From positions 1-6,543 of the forward strand of contig JASEIE010000229.1 of assembly GCA_030024065.1 (NCBI GenBank): a stretch of DNA of 6,543 nucleotides. The letters run 5' to 3'. The notes beneath the pieces are model-generated. The model made no database searches. It worked only from the letters and a program-made list of their open reading frames with translations, and was not told the origin of the DNA. The translations under genes were made by a program, and so were the position numbers. The DNA is from Thermodesulfobacteriota bacterium (GTDB taxonomy: Bacteria > Desulfobacterota > BSN033 > UBA1163). Of this stretch, positions 1-5,106 are shown in pieces (position 1 is the stretch's first letter; every line of letters begins with the position of its first letter).

Positions 1-2
1 CA

Positions 3-398
3 CCGACAATCGTGATACAGCCGTCCAATGTATTGAGGTTGGACAAGAAGACGCAGGTGGTGATCATGGGGTCAGGGTTCAAGCCTGGGCAGGAGGTACG
101 ATTGGTGATAACGCAGAAGGACGGGAGCATATCGGACATCAGCAGTGAGCTATCGCCCGAGCCGAAGGCCAATGAGTTTGGGGTATGGGGGACGGCGTGG
201 ACGGTAGGAGACTATGCGAGTTCATCGGTAGCGGGGGAAGGGGTATACATTATGAGGGCGTGTGATGAGAGTTATCAGGTATTGACGACGGTGCCGTTTG
301 GTTATTACGACATGAAGAAGCCGTATAAGGAGTGGCCGAGTTGGGCGAGGAGCTTGGTGAAAGAGCCTGCGCCAGCTCCGGCGCCGGCGAAGAAATAG
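3..398 (+). CDS. 3' part of an unrecognised small protein with Ig-like (IPT/TIG-type) signature
   Basis: The frame is open to the left edge (codons Pro-Thr-Ile precede the GTG at 12), so the gene very likely begins outside the window and GTG 12 is only an internal Val. I do not recognise a named family. The start of the visible part reads like one beta-sandwich repeat: alternating hydrophobics (QVVIM), then GSGFKPGQEVRLVI, the 'G-x-G-F-x-P-G' turn typical of IPT/TIG or other bacterial Ig-like domains. The last residues form a low-complexity EPAPAPAPAKK tail. No catalytic motif or membrane segment is visible; a signal peptide would lie outside the window. Codons end in G unusually often and the + strand is very G-rich, unlike the following genes. 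The stop is TAG at 396-398 and the next gene starts 164 bp later. Lying next to a TctC-type gene suggests an envelope or transport accessory role, but that is only a guess. Confidence 0.65.
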   Translation, partial: PTIVIQPSNVLRLDKKTQVVIMGSGFKPGQEVRLVITQKDGSISDISSELSPEPKANEFGVWGTAWTVGDYASSSVAGEGVYIMRACDESYQVLTTVPFGYYDMKKPYKEWPSWARSLVKEPAPAPAPAKK

Positions 399-425
399 GG
401 TTGGAAGGTCGGAACATCACATGGT

Positions 426-454
426 GCCTGTTTCCCGGAGAGACGGGTGCAGGC
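426..454 (+). other. Imperfect stem-loop between the first gene and the TctC-like gene
   Basis: GCCTG (426-430) pairs with CAGGC (450-454), and inside it CCCG (434-437) pairs with CGGG (444-447) around a GAGAGA loop, with a small TTT/TG internal bulge. It lies 28 bp after the upstream stop, where a terminator or attenuator would sit. No T-run follows, so a classical Rho-independent terminator is not supported. It could equally be chance in a G-rich region. Confidence 0.3.
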
Positions 455-550
455 TGCAAGGGATGGGTGTATCTGTTGATTATGGGCAACTTTTTCGAGA
501 GAGAGGGGGAGGGAAAAGTGATATCTAACCCTCCTCGAACTCTTTCATTA

Positions 551-556
551 AAGGAG
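551..556 (+). promoter_or_regulatory. Ribosome binding site that fixes the TctC-like start
   Basis: AAGGAG lies 6 nt before ATG 563. The same frame stays open upstream to a GTG at 332 that overlaps the preceding gene. The strong Shine-Dalgarno, plus a perfect signal peptide beginning at 563, decides for the internal ATG. Confidence 0.8.
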
Positions 557-562
557 ACTATA

Positions 563-1654
563 ATGAGAAGAGATATTTTTCCCTTAGGGAGAGGATTACT
601 GTTATCGGTTATTCTTTTCGGTTTAATATTTAGTGTTTTCAAGAACGCGACCGCGGCTGACTACTATAAGGGACAGGTTATCACCTTTTTGGTTCCTACC
701 TCTGCCGGGGGAGGAGCAGATATTTGGGCGCGATTGATCAGCAACAATTTAGGCCAGTTCATCCCTGGCAATCCTACCATCGTGGTTCGTAACATGCCAA
801 CCTCTGCAGGTGTGGTCGCTGGAAACCTTGCTTGGCATGCAAAACCTGACGGCAAAACATTGCTTTTCTGTCTCAATAAAATCTTCATATCTAACATGCT
901 AAGAACCCAGGGGGCGGAATATTACCTGGAGAAGATGCACCCTGTCTATGCAGCCCCCTTTGGCGTGACTTTCTATTTCAAGCCAGGACTCGTCCCTGAA
1001 CCCAAAGATATTGTTAAAACGAAAGGACTGATCTGGGCTCAGTCTCCTCCCACCGGAGGTACCTCAATTGTCTGGGTTTTTGCCAAGGCGGTCCTGGGAT
1101 TCGAATCTAAAGATGTGATGGGCTATGGCGGAAGCGGGCCTTCGAGACTTGCTTTTATAACCGGGGAAGCCAACTGTACCGGTGACGGTTCTGATGGTTA
1201 TGTTACAAGCTGGAAAGGGGATATAGAGAGAGGTACGGCCGTTGCACTCTTTCAGTCTGGTAAACTGGATGCGGATGGGAACGTTGTAAAGGAATCACAC
1301 CTTCCGCCTATTCCGACAGTGAAGGAGATTTACGAGCAGATTTATGGAAAAGCGCCTTCCGGTCCTTCATGGGTTGTATACAAGTTGCTTTTAGGCTGCC
1401 GTGCTTATGACAATTCAACTCTCATGCCTCCAACAACAAAACCCGAATACGTCAGGATTATCAGGAAAGCATTCGAAGATATGGCAAAAGACCCGAAGTT
1501 TCTAAAGGAAGCGGACCGTTTAGCCAAGGGGGCTATTCATATTGTGGGTGAACCTCTGACCCGAGGTTATGCGGCAAGAATTTCGGGGAGTCCCGAGACA
1601 ATCGAGTTCATGAAAAAGTACCTTTCTGAGAAATATGACGTACGCTTCCAGTGA
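563..1654 (+). CDS. TctC/Bug-type periplasmic solute-binding protein (tripartite tricarboxylate transporter receptor)
   Basis: A 363-residue secreted binding protein. The N-terminus is a textbook Sec signal peptide: MRRD, then a hydrophobic core of about residues 12-26, then a likely cleavage in NATAA-D near residue 32. The mature protein opens YYKGQVITFLVP, followed by the family's glycine loop SAGGGADIWARL (47-58), then IPGNP, NMPTSAG and AKPDGKTLLF. These are the conserved ligand-pocket elements of the TctC/Bug family, whose members bind carboxylates (citrate, other di- and tricarboxylates, aromatic acids) and deliver them to a TctAB permease. It is somewhat longer than the usual ~320-330 residues, as in the 'YYKG...IPGNP...NMP' branch. 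The ligand cannot be read from sequence. No tctA or tctB lies in the window. Placement beside a TcuA-like dehydrogenase and a PrpD-like protein suggests a polycarboxylate ligand. A truncated paralogue starts at 6325. Confidence 0.88.
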   Translation: MRRDIFPLGRGLLLSVILFGLIFSVFKNATAADYYKGQVITFLVPTSAGGGADIWARLISNNLGQFIPGNPTIVVRNMPTSAGVVAGNLAWHAKPDGKTLLFCLNKIFISNMLRTQGAEYYLEKMHPVYAAPFGVTFYFKPGLVPEPKDIVKTKGLIWAQSPPTGGTSIVWVFAKAVLGFESKDVMGYGGSGPSRLAFITGEANCTGDGSDGYVTSWKGDIERGTAVALFQSGKLDADGNVVKESHLPPIPTVKEIYEQIYGKAPSGPSWVVYKLLLGCRAYDNSTLMPPTTKPEYVRIIRKAFEDMAKDPKFLKEADRLAKGAIHIVGEPLTRGYAARISGSPETIEFMKKYLSEKYDVRFQ

Positions 1655-1761
1655 AATGTGACAAGGTGGAGAAACGAAGCTTTATCGATAGTGAAAGATC
1701 CAAAATTATTAGAACCTAAATTGAGCGGTTTTTTCGTTAATCATTACTTCAAGAATACTGG

Positions 1762-1800
1762 ATTCCTGCTTCCCTGCCTACCGCAGGCAGGCGCAGGAAT
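1762..1800. repeat. Nested GC-rich hairpin inside the MITE-like element
   Basis: Outer arms ATTCCTGC (1762-1769) and GCAGGAAT (1793-1800) are perfect complements. Inside them CCTGCCT (1773-1779) pairs with AGGCAGG (1785-1791) around a 5-nt ACCGC loop. The inner 'CCTGCCTACCGCAGGCAGG' resembles short palindromes dispersed in many environmental bacterial genomes (from memory, not searched). It may be a repeat that inserted within another repeat. Confidence 0.6.
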
Positions 1801-1830
1801 GACGACTATCACCTAATGAATGCAAATGTC

Positions 1831-1849
1831 ATTCCCGTGAAACGGGAAT
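1831..1849. repeat. ATTCCC-N7-GGGAAT palindrome (dispersed-repeat type)
   Basis: ATTCCCGT (1831-1838) and ACGGGAAT (1842-1849) form a perfect 8-bp stem with a GAA loop, preceded by GTC and followed by ACAG. It resembles the widespread 'TCATTCCCG...CGGGAATCCAG' palindromes and the Neisseria dRS3 consensus (ATTCCC-N8-GGGAAT), but the spacer here is 7, so this is likeness only. GTCATTCC (1829-1836) is also complementary to GGAATGAC (1796-1803) of the preceding hairpin, so the two can fold into one larger structure. Confidence 0.6.
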
Positions 1850-1899
1850 ACAGAAGGGTTTATGTTTAAAAATAGTATTAAGAATCGCTCAATTTAGGT

Positions 1900-2102
1900 A
1901 GAAGATGCTTCCAAGCACTTGGAAGTGTGGACCTCATGATGTTGGTAGGGAGCTGGCTAACAGTCTAAGTCAATTTCAGTCAGGCCATAGTTAGCTTCCT
2001 ATATGAAGAAACTCCTCAGAGAGGAGCAAAGCGGTCTTTTTGAATGAGCGACCCTGATTTTGAAACGAAGCAAAGGAATGTATAGGGAGGGTATGATAGA
2101 TC
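1900..2102 (+). other. Non-coding leader between the MITE-like element and the FAD dehydrogenase gene
   Basis: No credible gene is seen. It contains a near-perfect palindrome CTTCCAAG-CA-CTTGGAAG (1908-1925), a weak pairing GCTAAC (1956-1961) with GTTAGC (1990-1995), and a small hairpin CTCCT (2012-2016)/AGGAG (2022-2026) with a T5 run about 10 nt beyond it. The 1908-1925 palindrome could be an operator for a dimeric regulator, or just a hairpin. I could not find a convincing sigma-70 promoter: the best attempt, TTGAAA 2060 with TATAGG 2081, has a 15-nt spacer and a poor -10. Confidence 0.4.
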
Positions 2103-2105
2103 GTG
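2085..2105 (+). promoter_or_regulatory. Ribosome binding site and GTG start of the FAD dehydrogenase gene
   Basis: GGGAGG (2085-2090) lies 12 nt before GTG 2103, a rather long gap. An in-frame TAG at 2097-2099 rules out any earlier start, and no ATG occurs before the FAD-binding motif, so GTG is the only reasonable initiator. An out-of-frame ATG at 2093, only 2 nt from the Shine-Dalgarno, would give a 5-codon ORF ending at 2110; it is too close to be efficient. Confidence 0.6.
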
Positions 2106-3581
2106 AGTGACATAGAGGCGACCGATTGCGATGTGGTTGTGGTAGGGGCTGGTAACGCTGGGCTAATCGCAGCCTTATCAGCCCATGAGGCAGGCGCAAA
2201 AGTGGTTGTTCTCGAGGTGGCCCCTCGAGCATTGAGGGGTGGAAACTGCTATTTCACAGGCGGAGGGTTCCGGGTGCCTCTTAGAGGCCTCGATGAGGTG
2301 CGCGAGTTAGTGCCCAATGTTTCTGATGCGCAGGCTGAGCTGATGGACATGCCACCTTATACAGAAGACCATTTTTACAGCGCCTGGATGCGTGTAACCC
2401 AGGGGCTTGCCGATCCCGAATTGGTGCAAACGGTTGTAACACAATCGAACCCAACTGTTCGGTGGATGTTAAAGCAGGGAGTCATCTGGGAGCTTTATCT
2501 AAGTCATTCAGTGAAGATTAACGGAAGGCTCAAATGGATGCCCGGCAACCTCTACATAGGTGGAAACGGAGGCGGCGCCGGACTTTCTGACATGCTCTTT
2601 GACCTGATTGAGAAGAAAGGAGTAGTGTTACTGTATGAGACAAAAGCCATAAAGCTTCTCGTTAATTCAAAAGCCAGAGTGTGCGGAGTAACTGTGAAAG
2701 ATAGTGAGGGCTTTCGAGATATTCGAAGTAAGGCGGTTATCCTTGGATGTGGCGGTTTTGAAGCGAATCGGGAGATGCGAGCCAAATACTTAGGTAGCAA
2801 ATGGGAGCTGGCTCGGGTAAGGGGTACAAGGTATAACACAGGGCGTGGGATAGAAATGGCCCTGGAAATCGGAGCCCAGCCTGCAGGCCATTGGGTAAAA
2901 TGTCATGGTACCCTTATAGATGCTGAAGCTCCCTACTATGCCAACAGGGCAACGGGTGACAAGACGAACCGCCAATCATATCCTCTTGGCATTTTGGTAA
3001 ATATCAACGGTCAGAGATTTATTGACGAAGGAGAAGATACTCGACAATTTACCTATGCCAAACTCGGTGAGGTTGCCCTGGAGCAACCTCATGGCATATG
3101 TTTTCAGATATTCGATTCAAAGGTGGAACACTTGTTGGAGGATCGGTATGCAGCCGCTATCGGTGCGAGGGCAAACACAATCAGAGAACTTGCTGAAGAG
3201 CTGGACATCGAACCAGCCACCCTGGTCCAAACGGTCGATCAGTACAATGAAGCAGTGCAGGAAGGCACCTTTGATCCTGCGAGCAAGGATGGCAAACGTA
3301 CCGCAGGAGTCCGCCCGCCCAAGTCTAACTGGGCACAGAGATTGGATACTCCCCCATTTTTGGCGTATGCCGTGACGGGTGGGATCACCTTCACCTATGG
3401 TGGATTAAAAATCAATCCCAAGGCCCAGGTGATTGACACAGAGAACAAAGTCATTCCTGGCCTATACGCTGCAGGAGAGATTGTGGGAGGAATGTTTTAC
3501 CACAACTATCCTGGAGGGAGTTGTCTAACGGCAGGAGCTGTATTTGGTCGATTGGCCGGAGTTGGGGCTGCAAAAGAATAG
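2103..3581 (+). CDS. FAD-dependent dehydrogenase/reductase, TcuA-like (SdhA/FrdA superfamily)
   Basis: A 492-residue flavoprotein of the succinate dehydrogenase/fumarate reductase superfamily. The N-terminal Rossmann segment has VVVVGAGNAG (GxGxxG at 15-20) and the ribose-binding acidic residue E38. The C-terminal FAD segment reads GLYAAGEIVGG, then FYHNYPGG (465-472), then AGAVFGRLAG. The middle INGQRFIDEGEDTRQF contains R314, aligning by eye with the catalytic arginine of soluble fumarate reductases. Where those enzymes have substrate-binding His ('HHTMGG') and Arg ('NRLGG'), this protein has TFTYGG (F430) and NYPGG (Y469). That pattern fits, from memory, the tricarballylate dehydrogenase TcuA/CobZ branch, which oxidises tricarballylate to cis-aconitate. 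No signal peptide or haem motif is present, so it is probably cytosolic and needs an electron partner (TcuB-like), absent here. It heads the group with the PrpD-like gene, 31 bp downstream. The superfamily is certain; the substrate is inferred. Confidence 0.88.
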   Translation: MSDIEATDCDVVVVGAGNAGLIAALSAHEAGAKVVVLEVAPRALRGGNCYFTGGGFRVPLRGLDEVRELVPNVSDAQAELMDMPPYTEDHFYSAWMRVTQGLADPELVQTVVTQSNPTVRWMLKQGVIWELYLSHSVKINGRLKWMPGNLYIGGNGGGAGLSDMLFDLIEKKGVVLLYETKAIKLLVNSKARVCGVTVKDSEGFRDIRSKAVILGCGGFEANREMRAKYLGSKWELARVRGTRYNTGRGIEMALEIGAQPAGHWVKCHGTLIDAEAPYYANRATGDKTNRQSYPLGILVNINGQRFIDEGEDTRQFTYAKLGEVALEQPHGICFQIFDSKVEHLLEDRYAAAIGARANTIRELAEELDIEPATLVQTVDQYNEAVQEGTFDPASKDGKRTAGVRPPKSNWAQRLDTPPFLAYAVTGGITFTYGGLKINPKAQVIDTENKVIPGLYAAGEIVGGMFYHNYPGGSCLTAGAVFGRLAGVGAAKE

Positions 3582-3612
3582 ATGAATTTAACCGGATTCA
3601 CAGGAGGGAACC

Positions 3613-5010
3613 ATGAATGAGACAAGGGATTTAGTGAATTTTATAACACGCCTTTCTTTTGAGAACTTGCCTGAAAATGTGCGGGAGACGGCAAAACTCT
3701 GCTTATTAGACACAGTAGGCGTAGGGATCTATGGCAGCCAGATGGAATGGAGCAAGATCGTCGCGGAATATGCCAAGGAGTATGCAAGTGTTGCTGAAAG
3801 CAGTGTCTGGGGACAGGGGTGGAAGACGTCGGCCCCGTATGCGGCTCTGATCAATGGAACAAGTGCCCACGGCATCGAAATGGATGACCGCAGTGCCACC
3901 TATGATCTCCATCCCGGATCTGCTATTGTCTCAGCCGCCTTGGCAGCCTGGGAAAAATCGGGAGCTACGGGGAAAGATGTCATTGCGGCGATCGTAGGCG
4001 GATATGAAATTGCCATTCGGCTTGGTGCTGCGCTTCGCGGTTCATGCCGGGTGCGTTTTTACGGATCACCCATCAAAAATCTTTTTGGGGCCACTGTGGC
4101 TGCCGGAAAGCTGTTTGGCCTGGACAACAATACCATGCTAAACGCCGTGGGAATAGCAGGTTCCATGGCCTCAGGGCTTCGAGAGTGGTCAAGTGATCCA
4201 AAGGGAACGATGGTCAAGCGCTTGTCAGGCGGCGGATGGCCGGCTCAAAACGGGGTGATGGCGGCGCTATTAGCGTCCAAGGGGTTGACTGGCCCGGCAA
4301 CTATTCTGGAAGGCAAGCGCGGTATTTGTCACGCCTTCGGCGTCAATGAAGGGAATGTAAGCTGGAAGGAGCCTCAGACCGGTGAGCTAACCAAAGACCT
4401 GGGCAAGGATTATTGGATCATGAGGCGTGAGGTAAAGGCCTACGCAACATGCGGTGGACTTCAAGCCAGCGTTGACTGTGTCAACGAGCTAAAATCGAAA
4501 TACAAAATTACCCCTGAACAGATCGAACATGTCGACATCGGCTGCTCATTTAAGGTCTATGATCAGCACGATAGCAAACACCCCCAGAGCATTATGGCAG
4601 CTCAATATAGCCTGCCCTTTGTTACTGCCCTTGCCTTTTTTGAGGACCTGTCAGATCCGGCAGCCTGGGTTGACCAGGTGCTGACAAAGCCGGAAGTGGT
4701 GGGGCTGGTCGAGAAAGTAGACATGGCTATTGACGATGATCTGCAAAAAATATTTCAAGAGACCAATGACTATGGCGGCACCAAGATGACGGTGCGGCTA
4801 AAGGATGGTCGGGAGTGTAATGCCTGGGTTCGCTATTCCAAGGGTACAGTGGGAAACCCAGCAACTTCCGAAGATATACACCGGAAATTTACGGTACTGG
4901 CCTGCCACGTATTTTCTCGGGATCGAGTTGAGGAAATTATCGGCCTCATTGACAGGCTTGAGGAGTTGAAGGACCCAGCTCGCCTGAGCAAGGTCTTGAC
5001 CAGCCCTTAA
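3613..5010 (+). CDS. MmgE/PrpD family protein (2-methylcitrate dehydratase / aconitate decarboxylase superfamily)
   Basis: A 465-residue protein of normal family length. ATG 3613 follows AGGAGG (3602-3607) with good spacing. The all-helical N-terminal domain carries the signature NGTSAHGIEMDD (81-92) followed by DLHPGS (98-103), and then GTMVKRLSGGG, with K202 at the usual active-site lysine position. The smaller C-terminal domain shows the Q-Y-S-L-P-F segment and a closing 'NP-T-E-D-I-H-R-K-F' region. The family includes 2-methylcitrate dehydratase (PrpD), cis-aconitate decarboxylase and iminodisuccinate epimerase, all handling small polycarboxylates in the cytosol. Two positions usually occupied by His look changed: the 'KxxH' after K202 has S205 with a one-residue insertion, and the C-terminal 'C...H' has Q284 in CGGLQASVD. 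So it may not do standard PrpD chemistry. Pairing with the TcuA-like enzyme suggests the two share a substrate. Family assignment is firm; the reaction is unknown. Confidence 0.9.
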   Translation: MNETRDLVNFITRLSFENLPENVRETAKLCLLDTVGVGIYGSQMEWSKIVAEYAKEYASVAESSVWGQGWKTSAPYAALINGTSAHGIEMDDRSATYDLHPGSAIVSAALAAWEKSGATGKDVIAAIVGGYEIAIRLGAALRGSCRVRFYGSPIKNLFGATVAAGKLFGLDNNTMLNAVGIAGSMASGLREWSSDPKGTMVKRLSGGGWPAQNGVMAALLASKGLTGPATILEGKRGICHAFGVNEGNVSWKEPQTGELTKDLGKDYWIMRREVKAYATCGGLQASVDCVNELKSKYKITPEQIEHVDIGCSFKVYDQHDSKHPQSIMAAQYSLPFVTALAFFEDLSDPAAWVDQVLTKPEVVGLVEKVDMAIDDDLQKIFQETNDYGGTKMTVRLKDGRECNAWVRYSKGTVGNPATSEDIHRKFTVLACHVFSRDRVEEIIGLIDRLEELKDPARLSKVLTSP

Positions 5011-5023
5011 CCGCGGGGGCTAA

Positions 5024-5102
5024 ACGAGGAAAAACCATAAAGGGGAAAACCAAAAGAGGAAAAACAGTACGAGGAAAAACCAAAGGTGGAAAAATAGGAG
5101 GG
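5024..5102 (+). repeat. Six degenerate ~15-bp purine-rich tandem repeats in the leader of the CapA-like gene
   Basis: The block repeats a unit close to CGAGGAAAAACCAAA. The G clusters that precede A-runs end at 5029, 5045, 5059, 5074, 5089 and 5102, so the steps are 16, 14, 15, 15 and 13. Two units share an exact 14-base stretch, ACGAGGAAAAACCA, at 5024-5037 and 5069-5082. The last unit, AGGAGGG (5096-5102), is the Shine-Dalgarno for ATG 5107. The preceding units are themselves weak Shine-Dalgarno-like sites. The block starts 14 bp after the PrpD-like stop and lies in the frame shared by both flanking genes, where it would read Glu-Glu-Lys-Pro-Lys-like units interrupted by TAA (5038) and TAG (5095). 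Confidence 0.7.
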
Positions 5103-5106
5103 AAAA

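Larger units (their letters stand above)
1714..1899. mobile_element. 186-bp MITE-like element with perfect 14-bp terminal inverted repeats
   Basis: The left end ACCTAAATTGAGCG (1714-1727) is the exact reverse complement of the right end CGCTCAATTTAGGT (1886-1899). The trinucleotide AGA directly abuts both ends (1711-1713 and 1900-1902), a possible 3-bp target duplication, though short enough to be chance. The interior has no ORF and consists largely of nested palindromes (separate entries). Short length, terminal repeats and lack of coding capacity fit a non-autonomous miniature element mobilised by a transposase elsewhere. It begins 59 bp after the tctC stop. I do not recognise a named MITE family. 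It could instead be a composite of dispersed palindromic repeats that by itself folds into a large stem. Confidence 0.65.

Noticed and set aside
332..562. 77-codon N-terminal extension of the TctC-like gene from GTG 332
   Set aside because: It overlaps the preceding gene in another frame, its translation is low in structure, and it would bury the clear signal peptide that starts at ATG 563 behind a good Shine-Dalgarno.
559..564. Perfect TATAAT hexamer
   Set aside because: It overlaps the ATG at 563, so it cannot be the -10 of this gene's promoter, and no -35 lies at suitable spacing.
250..642. Minus-strand open frame of 130 codons
   Set aside because: Antisense shadow of the first two genes, with a composition dominated by Pro and Ser and no recognisable motif.
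2012..2040. Rho-independent terminator from CTCCT/AGGAG hairpin and a T5 run
   Set aside because: The stem is only 5 bp and the T-run starts about 10 nt after it, so it does not fit the usual geometry.
2093..2110. Five-codon upstream ORF overlapping the GTG start (possible leader peptide)
   Set aside because: Its ATG is only 2 nt from the Shine-Dalgarno, too close for efficient initiation, and the peptide has no regulatory codon pattern.
1999..2232. Minus-strand open frame of 77 codons in the dehydrogenase leader
   Set aside because: It runs antisense into the FAD-binding motif of a certain gene, is Leu/Arg/Pro-rich without motifs, and has no convincing ribosome binding site.
3022..3375. 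Plus-strand open frame of 117 codons inside the FAD dehydrogenase
   Set aside because: An out-of-frame shadow of a clearly conserved coding region.
5024..5102. CRISPR array
   Set aside because: The units are ~15 bp, degenerate and contiguous without unique spacers, so they are simple tandem repeats.
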